A DNA stretch of 64,000 nucleotides from CAWAVN01 sp963844315 (GCA_963844315.1 CAWJOC010000028.1:124001-188000), one strand, 5' to 3'; counted from the first letter of the stretch, positions 28,314 through 39,486 are shown. The notes: generated by a model from the sequence alone, not told the origin. Program-made: numbers and translations.

Positions 28314-29919
28314 ATGAAGTCCGCCATCAAACCTCGATCCACGCCCGACCGCCAAGGCACACTGTTGCCTTTGGTGCTGGTGGTGATCTTGATGCTCACT
28401 TTAGGCGGCTACGCCTACACCGAGCAGATGCTGACGGAACTGGAATCCTCGGTGTATTATGCCCGCGATGTCCAGGCCCGCGCGATGGCGGACTCCGGCG
28501 TGGAACTGACGCTCGACCTCTTATCGCTCCGGGGATTGATTGGCGAGGAGAACCTGTATCACGACCCCGCCATCTTTCAGCAAACCCTGATCGCCTCGGA
28601 AAACCCTCGCAGCAACGCCCGCTTCAGCGTGGTCGCCCCGATTGAAACCAATCCGACCGCCACCCGACCCAGGTTTGGGCTGATGAACGAATCCGGCAAG
28701 ATCAACATCAACGAACTGCCGAACCTCGACCTCGACGAGATCGATGCGCAATTGATCCTGATGGGCGGCCCGGAGGAATTGATTATGCCAATGGATCTGG
28801 CCGATATGATCCTGGATTACATCGACGCCGAGGAACCCGCCCAGCCACGGGCATTTGGCGGGGAATACGAAACCAACAAGAACGCCCCTTTGGAATCGCT
28901 GGACGAACTCCTTTCGATTGAAGGCGTCACCCGCGAAATGCTCTATGGCGAAGACGCCAACCAGAACGGAATGCTAGATCCGGGCGAAGACCTGAATGGC
29001 GATGGGTCGTTCCTGCTGGGTTGGACGTCATTCTTCACGGTGCACAGCGTCGAGTCGAATCTCAGGACCGATGGGACCGCGAAGCTCAATATCAACCAAA
29101 GCCTTTTGACCGAGCTTTACGATGCCGTCGCCGAGGAGTTCGATGAGGAGTCGGCGGCGTTCGTGGTGGCTTACCGCATGAACGGTCCCGTTGTGCCCGA
29201 TGAAGGCGACGATGGCAGCGGCAACACCGCCACGGGATCGGGAACGCAAACCGAGGAGCAAATGCTCCAGGACGTGGCGAGCGCCGTGGCCAAAGGCATC
29301 GCCGGGGGCAGCGATGGCTCGGTGACTCGCGGCGGGTTGGATCTTTCCGCCGGAGGCTCCAACCAGTTCAAATCCATTTTTGACCTGGTCGGCTCGCAGG
29401 TCGAAGCCCAAATCGACGGAAAAGCCACCACCCTGGACAGCCCCTGGACCGAAAATGCCAATGACATGCTGTCCTACCTTCCGATTCTGATGGATGCCTT
29501 TTCGCTCTCGGATGAGACGACGATTCTGGGCCGGGTGAACATCAACGAGGCCCGCTATGAAACGTTGATTGGTCTGCCCGGCATGACGGCGGAACTGGCC
29601 GATTACATCATCAATCAGCAAATGATCGATGCCAGCGGCCAACCCCTCTCGGACCAGATTGCCCAACGCGCCACCACCGGCTGGCTGGTGGCGAACGGAC
29701 AAATCGATCTGCCGGGAATGCGGCTGCTTGACCAGTTCATCACCGCAAGGGGCGACGTGTTCCGGGCGACAAGTCGTGGGCCATTTTGATGCGGGCGGGC
29801 CGGTGTGCCGGTTGGAAGTCATCATCGATGCCACCCAGCAGCCGCCGAAACTTTTGCAGATCCGGGACCTGACCGATTTGGGCCGTGCGTTTTCGCCAGC
29901 CCAGTTGTTGCAACAATAA
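28314..29919 (+). CDS. gspK: Minor pseudopilin GspK-like (one frameshift near the end)
   Basis: Largest minor pseudopilin; in other systems it caps the pseudopilus tip with GspI and GspJ. It begins with basic residues and a hydrophobic helix QGTLLPLVLVVILMLTLGGY without Glu at +5, as usual for GspK. Signature segments are ADSGVELTLDLLSLRG, DESGKIN-like NESGKININELPNLDL, DLADMILDYIDAEE and RVNINEARYETLIGLPGM. A single-base indel near 29770 cuts the first frame at 29789. The next frame supplies VGHFDAGGPVCRLEVIIDAT and ends at 29919, the expected K-type ending. About 534 residues joined. Confidence 0.92.
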
Positions 29920-30016
29920 GAAGCGGAGAGTGGAGAGCTGGATTCCGGCCTCCGGATTAACTTCGACAATCAAGAACCATCAATCGATAATCAGCAATCA
30001 AAAGAGATAGTAACCC

Positions 30017-31588
30017 ATGTCTGACTTTCTGGCTTTGGATTGGGATACCCAGCAAATCACCGGCTTGGAAGCCTCCACGTCCCGGCAGGGCGTCATCGTC
30101 CGCAAAGCGTTTTTGCTGGCGTGGCCCGAAGGCGTCAACCCGGAGAAAGACACCGACCAGGCCGCGTTTTGGCTGAAGCAGCAACTGGCGAATTTGGGCG
30201 TCACGACCAAACAGGCGCTGGTCTCGCTGCCCAGGGAAAGCGTGGTGGTGCGGCGGCTCACGGTTCCCAATGCTCCCGATGACGAATTGCCCGCACTGGT
30301 GCAAATGCAGGCGGCCACGAAATCCTCCACGCCGCTCGATCAACTGGAACTGGATTTCCTGCCCCAACCGTTGGCGTCTCCCGACGGCGGAAGGGACGTC
30401 CTGATGTGCACGATGGCCAAAAAGAAAACGGCCAAGCTGAAATCGATTCTGGCCGGCGCGGGGCTGGAGCTTCAATCGCTGGGCATCAGCTCGATGGCCA
30501 CGGCGGAACTCATCGCCCGCGAGGAAAAGGCCAGAAAGCTCGACCCCTCCGCCACCACGCTGGTCATTGCCCGGCACGGGCCGCGCGTTGAGATTTCGCT
30601 GCTCCTGCAGAATCAGGTGATCCTCTCGCACTCCACGCAAATCCTTGGCGATGATGAGCACCCCTTCGGCAACGAATCCCTGATCGTCGCCGAGGTCCAG
30701 CGCTCGATGATCTCTTTGCACCATCAGGCCGGTCAAATCCGCATCGATCGCGCCTGGCTGGTCGGCGAGGAAGCCGAGGTCGCGGAACTCTCCAAGGCGG
30801 TCGAGACCCGACTTAAATGCGAGACGACCGCCCTCATCCCGGCCTATGCCCAAGGTCTGACCAATCTAACGGAACTGTGGCCGGAACCGATTGCCGCGTT
30901 TGCCGCCCCGGCGGGGTTGCTCTTGTCGCGGACGGATCCGACCGTGGGGGCGATTGATTTCCAGAATCCCCGCAAGTCCCGTGCGAGGCGGGATGTGAAA
31001 AAGCTCCGCATAATCGCCGCCGCTGCGGCTATCGGCGTGCTCTTGATTGGGGCAATGGGATATCGTTGGTGGAAGATTCGGGACCTGCAAGCGGAAATCA
31101 CCCAGAAGCGCGAAGAAATCGACCAGACCAAGCAATCCGTCAAGGCAGGCGAACCGCTGATGAAATCCGCCGCCCTGGTAGGAGAATGGGATCAGCGGGC
31201 GAACCAGGAACTCGCGCAAATCGGCCAGTTGTATGCCGAGCTTCCCGGCACGCACAAAATGTATCTGGTGAAGTATCACCTCGCCTCCGGCCCGAAAAAC
31301 TCGCTGGGCATCATTCAGGCCGAAGGCCGGGCGAAAGATGAGGACGATGTCAGCGAACTGTTCGGCAATCTCTACGCGCGGGGCATCAAAGTCAAACCCA
31401 CGAAAAGGCAGGCATCCGCCGATTCGGAGTATCCCGTGCATTTCACCTTGGACTTGGAACTTCCATTGCCCAAGCCGGCACAAGCCACGCCGATCCCCGC
31501 ACCGAACGCGGCGCCGCAATTGGAAATGTCCCTTCTCCCCTGGGGAGAAGGTGGCCGAAGGCCGGATGAGGGGGACGATAAAAGTTAG
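30017..31588 (+). CDS. gspL: GspL/PilM-PilN-like assembly platform protein
   Basis: Inner-membrane platform protein that links GspE to the periplasmic part. Residues 1-310 form a PilM/GspL actin-like cytoplasmic domain (MSDFLALDWDTQQITGLEAS, QALVSLPRESVVVRRLTVP). One membrane helix lies at about 334-352 (IIAAAAAIGVLLIGAMGY), followed by a coiled coil (EITQKREEIDQTKQSV) and a PilN-like periplasmic ferredoxin fold. The last 20 residues (SLLPWGEGGRRPDEGD) are the translated form of a dispersed repeat and are probably not functional. 523 residues, no frameshift. Confidence 0.85.
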   Translation: MSDFLALDWDTQQITGLEASTSRQGVIVRKAFLLAWPEGVNPEKDTDQAAFWLKQQLANLGVTTKQALVSLPRESVVVRRLTVPNAPDDELPALVQMQAATKSSTPLDQLELDFLPQPLASPDGGRDVLMCTMAKKKTAKLKSILAGAGLELQSLGISSMATAELIAREEKARKLDPSATTLVIARHGPRVEISLLLQNQVILSHSTQILGDDEHPFGNESLIVAEVQRSMISLHHQAGQIRIDRAWLVGEEAEVAELSKAVETRLKCETTALIPAYAQGLTNLTELWPEPIAAFAAPAGLLLSRTDPTVGAIDFQNPRKSRARRDVKKLRIIAAAAAIGVLLIGAMGYRWWKIRDLQAEITQKREEIDQTKQSVKAGEPLMKSAALVGEWDQRANQELAQIGQLYAELPGTHKMYLVKYHLASGPKNSLGIIQAEGRAKDEDDVSELFGNLYARGIKVKPTKRQASADSEYPVHFTLDLELPLPKPAQATPIPAPNAAPQLEMSLLPWGEGGRRPDEGDDKS

Positions 31589-31641
31589 ACGTTGATTAAA
31601 CCACTTGTCCCCCTAACCCTCTCCTCCAGGGGAGAGGGGAC
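31527..31641. repeat. Two repeat elements at the gspL 3' end
   Basis: The first unit (31527-31576; cccttctcccctggggagaa then ggccgaaggccggatgaggg) encodes the GspL C-terminus. The second (31606-31641; tgtccccctaaccctctcc with ggagaggggaca) is intergenic. Both belong to the family seen at 16751 and 26967. Confidence 0.8.
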
Positions 31642-31716
31642 AAAACAGACAACAACCGAACACAACACACAATCTAAAATCCCTCCTCGGACCCGACAGA
31701 GGATTTGGAATACACC

Positions 31717-33492
31717 ATGCAAAATCGCGAGAAAAAACTGGCAATTGGCTTAGGCGCCGTGGTTGGCGTGATGGCGGTTTGGTCCATCCTCCGGCCGTGG
31801 TACTTCGGTCCCATCGAGCAGGAACAGGCTCAACTGACTTTGGTCCAAACGGACTTGGACAATCTCAAGAAGCAGCAATTGCAACTCCTGGCGGCCACCC
31901 GCAAGATGGCCGATTGGAAAGCCAAAAGCCTGCCGCCCGATCCCAAACCCGCGGGCCGGCAAAGGGCCGATGCCCTCAAAGGACAAAACCTGTATCAGGA
32001 ATGGCTGACCGAGCTGGCCCGCCATTCGGGGTTTGACAATACCGAAGTCGTTCCGCTTATCACCCGCTCGGTCCAGGATGTGTACGTCACCGCGCAGGTC
32101 CGCGTGCGAGGGGAAGCCACTTACGGCGAGCTTTGCCAGTTTCTGTCCCTGTTCGAACAGGCCGACCTTATGCACCGGATTGAGAGCTGCCTGATTGAAA
32201 GCAGCAACCACATCGGCGATCCAGTGTTCGACGTGAATCTCGTCGCTGAGGGGGTCGCCTTGCAAAACGCCCCGCAACGGGATTTGCTTTTCCCGAAAAC
32301 GGAACTGGCCTCCGCGATGGATGGCGATGATGTGAAGCTTCTTGTCGCGGATGCCGGGGGATTTCCGAGCGCGGGACGGTTTGGAATCCGGATTGACGAG
32401 GAATTGCTCAGCGTCATTCAGGTCAAAGGCAAAGAATGGCAAATCACCAGGGGCAAGGATGAAACCAAACCCGTGGCCCATGCAGCGGGCGTGACGGTCG
32501 ATTTGGGGCTTTATGATCCGCTGACCCATGAAGGGCCGGAGAGAGCACGGCATCCCCGTTTGGCGATGATCGCCGATCAAAACCCCTTCACCATTCCGCC
32601 GCCCAAAGCGGGTGATCCCTATTTGAATCTGCCCAAGGAACAAACCGTTTACTTGGGAAGTCGGATGGCGATTGATGCCAAGGCGGAAGGACTCAATCCC
32701 ACGCTTGGCCCGCCGAAATTCGAACTGACGGGAACGGTTCCCGAAGGCATGAGGATCGAAACCACTTCTGAGAGTCCCTTTTCGGGACTAATCACCTGGG
32801 AGCCTGTCGAGGAAAGCCTGATCGACACCTACAATGTGTCCATCAAAGTCACTCGCGCGGACTTGCCGCAAGCGTTGACAGGCACGGTTCTTGTCCGCGT
32901 CGAGGAGCAAAACGATCCGCCCGTCATTGCCGCACTGGGCCGCCAGTTGGTTTACAGCGGCCAGCCTTTGAACTTCACGGTCAAAGCCACCGATTTGCCA
33001 GGCCAGCAATTGACCTATTCCCTGGGCGCGGGCGCACCGCCGGAAGCGGCGATTGATCCGGTGACGGGCAAGTTTTCCTGGACGCCGCCGGGCGTGGTCA
33101 CGGAGCAGGTTTCGGAGATCGAAATCGTTGCCACGGATAGTGGTCGGCCTCCCGCAAACAGCAGCATCAAAGTGCCGGTGGAAGTCAAAGCCGACGTGGC
33201 CCACTTCACCAAGTTCGTCGGTTCCCTGGCCGTCGGCGAGGCCCACGAAGCCTGGTTCGTCGATCAATGGAACAGTCGCAATCTGGTGCTCAAGGAAGGC
33301 GAGATGCTGGAAATCGCCGACATCTCCGCCCGCCTTGTAAAGGTCGAAACGAGCGTCTTGGTGTTTGAGCGAAATGGCAAACGCTGGGAACTCGAACTCG
33401 GCCACGAAGTCCGCGGCATGAAACCCACCGCCCCGGTCCAATCCGCCGAGACCGCCACGGGCGAATTAGCGGTCGGACTCAAAACAGCGTGA
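31717..33492 (+). CDS. GspM/PilO-like platform protein with cadherin-like domains
   Basis: Last gene of the secretion locus. The N-terminus is GspM/PilO-like: short cytoplasmic NREKKLAIG, one membrane helix (LGAVVGVMAVWSIL), a coiled coil (LTLVQTDLDNLKKQQLQLL) and a PilO-type fold with VRGEATYGELCQFLSLFEQA. From about residue 310 on there are two beta-rich domains of the dystroglycan/cadherin-like type: GTVPEGMRIETTSESPFSGL, ITWEPVEESL, and LTYSLGAGAPPEAAIDPVTG with KFSWTPPG and IEIVATDSG. 591 residues is about three times a normal GspM. The start at 31717 is preferred to the TTG at 31705. The stop codon sits inside the next palindrome. Confidence 0.78.
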   Translation: MQNREKKLAIGLGAVVGVMAVWSILRPWYFGPIEQEQAQLTLVQTDLDNLKKQQLQLLAATRKMADWKAKSLPPDPKPAGRQRADALKGQNLYQEWLTELARHSGFDNTEVVPLITRSVQDVYVTAQVRVRGEATYGELCQFLSLFEQADLMHRIESCLIESSNHIGDPVFDVNLVAEGVALQNAPQRDLLFPKTELASAMDGDDVKLLVADAGGFPSAGRFGIRIDEELLSVIQVKGKEWQITRGKDETKPVAHAAGVTVDLGLYDPLTHEGPERARHPRLAMIADQNPFTIPPPKAGDPYLNLPKEQTVYLGSRMAIDAKAEGLNPTLGPPKFELTGTVPEGMRIETTSESPFSGLITWEPVEESLIDTYNVSIKVTRADLPQALTGTVLVRVEEQNDPPVIAALGRQLVYSGQPLNFTVKATDLPGQQLTYSLGAGAPPEAAIDPVTGKFSWTPPGVVTEQVSEIEIVATDSGRPPANSSIKVPVEVKADVAHFTKFVGSLAVGEAHEAWFVDQWNSRNLVLKEGEMLEIADISARLVKVETSVLVFERNGKRWELELGHEVRGMKPTAPVQSAETATGELAVGLKTA

Positions 33493-33550
33493 GGATAGAG
33501 GATGGAAGATTGAGGATAGCCTTCCTCCACTTTCCATCCTCTATCCTCAC
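33489..33550. terminator. Palindrome gtgaggatagaggatgga, copy 2, at end of secretion locus
   Basis: 33489-33507 pairs with 33532-33550. It overlaps the stop codon of the gspM-like gene and matches the arms of the element at 25571-25629. Position between convergent genes suggests that it ends transcription from one or both sides. Confidence 0.65.
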
Positions 33551-33582
33551 TTCATTCCTGGTCGGTTCCAACCGCCGGGTGA

Positions 33583-34548
33583 CTACTTCTTCGCGGTTTC
33601 GGTCGGGTTTTGGATCACGAGCGTGCCGTGCATGCCGGGGCGGAGTGTGAGGTTTTTGTTTTCCACCTCGGCCCAGATTTCGACTTGCTCGCCGTTGACT
33701 TCGTTGACTTCCGGACTGATGAATACGAGCTTGCCGGGGAACTCCAAGCGGGGGCTGCCGGGGACATCAATGAACAGCGTCGCGGGCCGGCCTTCGGAGA
33801 CGCCCAAAAGCTGGTTGATGTTCAAATAACCTTTCACCCTGAGGCGGTCAATCTCCACGATGCGGAACACCTGGTTGCCCGGTTCGACCCATTCGCCTCG
33901 GTGCTTGCTGACTTCCACGATCTTTCCGGAAATGGGCGAGCGGATTTGCCGGCGTTCGACGCCCCTGGTCGCCAGGGCGTATTCGTTGGCTTTGAGTTGG
34001 TAGTTGAGTTCCTGCTCTTTCAAATCCATCTGGGCCTGCTCGATTTCCAAATCGGTCTTTTCGACGGCGAGGCGTTGCCGGTCGAGTTCCGTTTTGGAGA
34101 CGGCGGTTTTCACCGAGGCCACCGCTTCTTGGGAGCGTTTCAGTTCCGCGGCCATCACTTCGGAGGACTTGCGGGCGTAGCGGATGTTGACGTCGTTTTT
34201 CGAGCGCAGCTCCGCGATGTCCATTTCCAACTGGGCCTTGCGGCGTTCAAGTTGGGCTTCGGCATCGCCAATCCCGGCCAGAATGTCGCCCTCTTTCACC
34301 AGATCGCCTTCCTTGACCATCGCGCTATCGAGCACGCCGGCTTCCTCGGCGGGCACGACCACCTGCTTGATGAGCGTGACCTGCACGGAGTCCACCTGAA
34401 TCCCCGGCGGGAACGAGGGAGCCATCGGAAAGGGATCGGCCTCGGAACCCGCGTAGCGGTCATCCGCCAAGCCAAAGGCCCGAAAAGAAATCGCGGCCAA
34501 GGCCAGGCATCCGGAAAAAACAAGAGCGCGGGAAGAAAGCGGTTTCAT
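33583..34548 (-). CDS. Efflux periplasmic adaptor subunit (HlyD/MFP family)
   Basis: Membrane-fusion protein that would bridge an inner-membrane pump to a TolC-like channel. Signal peptide (ALVFSGCLALAAISFRAFG), lipoyl half-domain (VVVPAEEAGVLDSAMVKEGD), a long coiled coil (AQLERRKAQLEMDIAELRSK to LKEQELNYQLKANE), second lipoyl half (RQIRSPISGKIVEVSKHRGE) and beta-barrel ending LTLRPGMHGTLVIQNP. 321 residues, uninterrupted. It is downstream of the GAF-HlyD gene on the same strand. Confidence 0.9.
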   Translation of the reverse strand: MKPLSSRALVFSGCLALAAISFRAFGLADDRYAGSEADPFPMAPSFPPGIQVDSVQVTLIKQVVVPAEEAGVLDSAMVKEGDLVKEGDILAGIGDAEAQLERRKAQLEMDIAELRSKNDVNIRYARKSSEVMAAELKRSQEAVASVKTAVSKTELDRQRLAVEKTDLEIEQAQMDLKEQELNYQLKANEYALATRGVERRQIRSPISGKIVEVSKHRGEWVEPGNQVFRIVEIDRLRVKGYLNINQLLGVSEGRPATLFIDVPGSPRLEFPGKLVFISPEVNEVNGEQVEIWAEVENKNLTLRPGMHGTLVIQNPTETAKK

Positions 34549-34682
34549 GGGGGGCAGTCTCCTGACCTCGCAAGGAGGCGGGTAACAAGTCTCTGAGAAA
34601 GGATCGAAACGGACCGAAGGCCCGCAATAGCGGATTTTGCAAGTTTTGACGGCGGGGCAAAATCGGCCGCCGAAAAAAGCGA

Positions 34683-36709
34683 TTAAAACAACACGTAGGT
34701 TTTGACGGCGTCAATCAGGCCGTGAAACCAAACATAGCCCACGGGTTTCTCTCCGCAAAAGATTTTCGGGATCACCGTGGCTCCGGGCCTTAAATCGGGG
34801 ATGTCTTCCTTGTTGATAGATACCGTAATCAGAACGAAAGCGGCATCGTCCTGGCCGGGTTGGGTGTGCATGCTGATTTCGGTGATCTTCCCCGTGTAAG
34901 TGGTTTCGGGATCGGTGGCGAGCAGAAATTCCACCCGCAAATCCTCTCCCTGGGTTTTCCTGGCTTCCAGAACGTGCCCGATTTGATCGTCGGGCACGCG
35001 GATTTCCACGACCCAAGGGCCGCTCAAATCCGCCACGGTCAGCAAAATCTGCCCCCGCGACACGGGCCGGTTGTCCAAGAGCGATCTGACGTCCCACGTC
35101 AGCACCTGCCCCGCAATCGGGCTTTGAATCTTTAGCTCGGATTGCTTCCGCTCCAGGATCTTTAATTGACTCTCGAGACTCTGAATAAGTTCCTTGATTT
35201 CCCCCTCTTCCGCGGAAAGTTGGCGATATTGCTCGCGATCGGTCCGCTGGGCTGCTGGTTTCAAGCGTTCAATGGTGGCCAGCCTGGCGTTCGCGGTGAG
35301 CCTTTCGCCTTTGATCCGGCTGATTTCGAAATCCAAATCGGTGTGCCGCATCTCGGCGACGATGTCCCCGGCTTTCACTTCTTGGCCGTGAATGACCAAA
35401 ACATTTTCCACCACGCCGTCCGACCAGGAAAACACGTCCTGGCGGATTTCCGGGCTGGAGTTCGCCTTCCCCCGTGACGGTAAAATCGGCGGGCACAAAG
35501 ACCAAGGCACAAACCGCCGCCGCGATGAGGCCCAAGACCAAAAGGGTTTTGGGAAGGTTCTTGAGCCGGGTGTACCAAGCGGCGCGTTGGATGCCTTTCA
35601 GCAGGCCGAAAAACGGGATGTCTTGGTGGGTCAAGGCGTTGCGAATCGCCGCCGCCCCGTGGCCCGAGACGCCTTCCACGCGATGGCGGGTCGTTTCCGG
35701 ATGGGGGTCGGCCACGAACCGCTCCGCCACAATCGCCCCGAAGGTGCGAACGCGGGCAAAAGGCTGCTCGGCATCCGGAGGGTCTTGCAGCGGAACCACC
35801 GCCAGCATCCGGGCATGGGATTCATCGAGATAACGCTGGAGCGGGGCTTCGATTTGCGGCGGCAAGTCGCCTGCGTCTTCGTGATACCACAAAGGTTCGC
35901 CCGTTTCGACGACGGCGGTGCAAAGCTGCTCCAAAAGCCTCACCGGATTGGCCCGGCGGTCGATGGTGTCCTGGCCGCTCATGGATTTCAGGCGGCAATT
36001 CCTTCGCCCTTTGACGAGCAAAACGCTCACCCGGTCGCAGCCGATGAGACCCCGCCCATCGTTCGCCAGGACAAACGCGGTGCGGTCCAAATCCAAATCG
36101 GAATGCACCCGCTCCGCGAAGGCTTGGTATTGCCCCCAAAGCTCCGAACGGTCGCGGAGGTTCCGCAATTCTTGCCTTCTGGTGAAATCGGCGGCGATTT
36201 CGCTCAAGGTTTCCAAAAACCGCAAAAATCCTTGCTGCGCGGCGGGGGTCGTGCGCAGGCCTTTGAAAAATCTCCAAAATCCCCGCCACATCCTCATCGG
36301 AGCGGATCGGCGCGAACAAGATCAGGTAGTCCGTCGGGTTTTCGGCCTGTCCGTTTCGCTGGCTTTTGTCGGAGCCTGATCCGGGGGGAACCGAAAACGC
36401 CTTGGACTCTTTCACCGCCCGCCTTAAAAGTTCCTCGTGGGCTTCGAGGGCATCTTCGCTGGCTCCGATTTCCGTCGCGGGCAGGTTGACTTGGTGAACC
36501 AACTCCAATTGCCCTTGGGGGTTAAACGTCCAAACCGCTCCCGCAACCGCCGCCAATGCCGGCACGGCTTGGTTTAAGAGTTCGCGGAAGAACTCATCGG
36601 GAGGAACGGCTTCCGAGGCCCGCTGCGCGAGATAATCGAGCAGGTCCTCAATCTCCGTCCATGAGATGTCCGCCCCGGAACGGGCGGAACTTGGGGAATC
36701 GTGCACCAT
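34683..36709 (-). CDS. GAF domain - transmembrane - HlyD adaptor fusion (two frameshifts)
   Basis: Probable efflux or secretion adaptor with a cytoplasmic sensor domain. The start at 36709 (MVHDSPSSARSGADISWTEI) is preferred, because the longer frame runs into the repeat at 36747. Residues about 20-330 hold GAF-type sequence (LNQAVPALAAVAGAVWTFNP, DRTAFVLANDGRGLIGCDRV). One membrane helix follows (TLLVLGLIAAAVCALVFVPA), then HlyD parts: DGVVENVLVIHGQEVKAGDI, a coiled coil (EEGEIKELIQSLESQLKILE) and KIQSPIAGQVLTWDV. Frames change near 36268 and 35455. About 675 residues joined. The pump itself is not in the window. Confidence 0.85.
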
Positions 36710-36745
36710 AGTCGTCCAGTATAGTCCGGCAGGCGGCAGCGGGAG

Positions 36746-36885
<140 letters not shown>

Positions 36886-37150
36886 CCCTTCAACTTGAGG
36901 AGATTCTCTCGGTCAAGTACCAGATTGGGAAATATCGGGTCGCATTTTGCCTTTCGTAAGGGAAATTCGCATCGTGCACGAAAAGACGCTTATCCGGTCG
37001 CGACGATTTTGCCGATTAGCAGATAGAGCAGATCCTTCTCGCCTCCGAAAGTCGGCGGCGTGAGTTGGGTTGGGGCGCGGGTTTCGTGGTTGGGGCTTTC
37101 GTCAAGCTTCAAGCCATCGATGACTCACCTTGGAACAGGGATGCCAAACA

Positions 37151-39337
37151 ATGAATCGTGTGCGGAAACGGCTTTTGGGGCTTCTGGCGACTCCTTCGAT
37201 GGCGCTCGTCGGCTGCGGCTACTTTCAAAATCAAAAAGTGGTTGTCAGCGATCCCGACTTGGATTATTACCACACGCAGGCCACCCAGGTGGAATACAAC
37301 GATGAGGTTCCGCCCGGTGAGCAGGCGGCCTCCACTCCCGCTCCCTTGACGCTCCACGACGATGCCCCGGAATTCCGCGAGATCAGCTTGCAGGAATGCA
37401 TCCAGATGGCGCTTCAGAACAATGAGGTCATGCGCGATCTGGGCGTGGCTGTTTTGCGCTCGCCCGCCTCCGTGCAGACGGTCTACAACCCCGCCATCCA
37501 GGAATCCGAACCTCGCTTGGGCTTGGGGCTGGTCGGACCCGAGGCCGCCTTAAGCGCGTTTGACGCTTCTTTCGCGGCCAACGCTCTTCGTGGAGAAAGT
37601 GGAACGGGCCGACAATAACAGCACGTTGATCAATACTTTCCGCGGGCCAGCTTCCTTCAAGCAGGACCTGGGAACATTCCAGGCGGAACTCGCCAAAGTC
37701 AATGCGCTCGGGACTCGCTTCGCCGTGCGGAACACCACCGAATACGATGCCAACAACGCCACGCTGAACACCTTCGGCAGTTCTTGGGCGGTGCAATACG
37801 AAGTGGAAGCCCGGCATCCCTTGCTCCAAGGCGGAGGGATCGACTTTAACCGCATCGCGGGTCCGCAAGCCGTTCCGGGCATCTACACCGGCATCCTATT
37901 GGCTCGGATCAATACGGACATCGCTTTGACGGAATTTGAATTGTCCGTGCGCAGCATGGTCAATGATGTGGAGAATGCCTATCTCGATTTGTATTATGCC
38001 TACCGCGATTTGGATTCCAAAATCGCCGCCCGCGATGCCGCCCTGTCCACCTGGCGCAGCGTGAACGCTCTTTATGAAGCGGAGCGGCAAGGCGGGGAAG
38101 CCTTCCGGGAAGCCCAAGCCCGCGAGCAGTATTTCCGCTTTCAAGAGGAAGTGCAAAACTCGATGCAGGGCCGTTTGATTGATGCCACCCGCGGCAACAA
38201 TGGGAGCAGCGGCGGAACCTTCCGAGGCACGGGCGGGGTGCTCGTTGCCGAGCGCAGGTTGCGGGTGCTGCTCGGCTTGCCCGTGACCGATGGCGCGCTG
38301 CTCGGCCGGCGGAAGAACCGGAAATGGCGGAGATCGTTTTCGATTGGGAGGAAGTCCTGCAAGAAGCCTTGGCCCGCAGAGTCGAGATTCGCCGCCAGAA
38401 GTGGAACGTCAAAAGCCGGCAGTTGGAACTGGAAGCCGCCCATAACTTCCTGTTGCCCAGGCTGGATTTGGTGGGCCGGTATAACTGGCGGGGCTTTGGC
38501 CGGGACTTGTTCCGGCAACACGATTTGGCGGCGGCCCGGCGCGACGTGTTGAATGACCCGGCGACACCGATCGACGACAATCTCGCGTCGCGGGCCGATA
38601 ATAGCCGCTTCAACAATGCTTACGACAATCTCTTTAACGGGGACTTCCAAGGCTGGGCTGCGGGAGTGGAACTCAATGTGCCGATTGGCTTCCGGCGCGG
38701 GCACGCGGGCGTCACGAATGCGGAATTCCGTCTGGCCCGCGACGTGGCGATTCTGCGGCAAATCGAAGACGAAGTGGCACTCGATCTGAGCAACGCCATC
38801 GCGGACGCCAAACGGGCTTATGCCGTGGTGGAAACGAACTACAACCGCCGCTTGGCCGCCAAGCAGCAACTGGACGCCGTCCAAGCCGCCTACGAAGCCG
38901 ACACCGCCGGTGCGGAACTGGACGAAGTTCTCGACGCCCAGCGCCGCCTGGCCGATGCCGAATCCAACTACTACCGCGCGTTGGTCGAGTATGCGTCTTC
39001 GATCAAGAACGTGCACTTCGAGAAAGGCTCGCTCCTGGATTACAACGGCATCTACCTGGAAGAAGGCCCGTGGCCTCACAAAGCCTATTGCGATGCCGCC
39101 CGGAAAGAAGATCTCAGGTGCCGACCGTGGCCGTTCTGGGGACCATTGGAGCAAGGCCGGGTCATTACCAGTGGACCAGCTCCGCAGTTGCTCCTGCCGC
39201 AGCCCGGCATGAGTGCCGCGCCGCTCGATCATCCCGACCAAACGCCGATTCCGCCACCGGCTCCGAACACAGCAACACCCGCACCGGGCGAAACTCCGGT
39301 GGTTCCGTTGCCCAACCCGGTGAACCCGGAAGCCTGA
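37151..39337 (+). CDS. TolC-like outer-membrane efflux lipoprotein (two frameshifts)
   Basis: Outer-membrane channel component. The start at 37151 gives a lipoprotein signal with lipobox ALVGC (Cys at residue 19). Two outer-membrane efflux protein repeats follow: EISLQECIQMALQNNEVMRD and, later, VLQEALARRVEIRRQKWN with helix-rich segments (LDLVGRYNWRGFGRDLF, LDEVLDAQRRLADAESNYYR). Frames change near 37590 and 38315. The C-terminus is a Pro/Thr-rich tail (PIPPPAPNTATPAPGETPVV). About 728 residues joined. Divergent from the adaptor genes, so probably part of the same efflux machine. Confidence 0.9.
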
Positions 39338-39418
39338 TTCCTTCGAGCCACTTCCAAACCGGCCCCACTGACGCGGAACACGGCAACCCGCCGTCAAAGC
39401 CTTAGGGACTGGAAGCAG

Positions 39419-39463
39419 AAACCCCCGAACTCACAACCCTTGTGAGATCGGGGGTTTTCTTGT
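39419..39463. terminator. Rho-independent terminator
   Basis: aaacccccga at 39419 on pairs with tcgggggttt near 39448-39457, with an inner ctcacaa/ttgtgag stem, followed by tttcttgttt. It lies 82 nt after the TolC-like stop and is convergent with the small gene at 39487, so it may serve both strands. Confidence 0.85.
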
Positions 39464-39486
39464 TTATCCTTCATACTCGGACTCGC

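Noticed and set aside
38141..39397. 418-codon minus-strand ORF opposite the TolC-like gene
   Set aside because: The plus-strand pieces carry the TolC helical repeats; this is a shadow.
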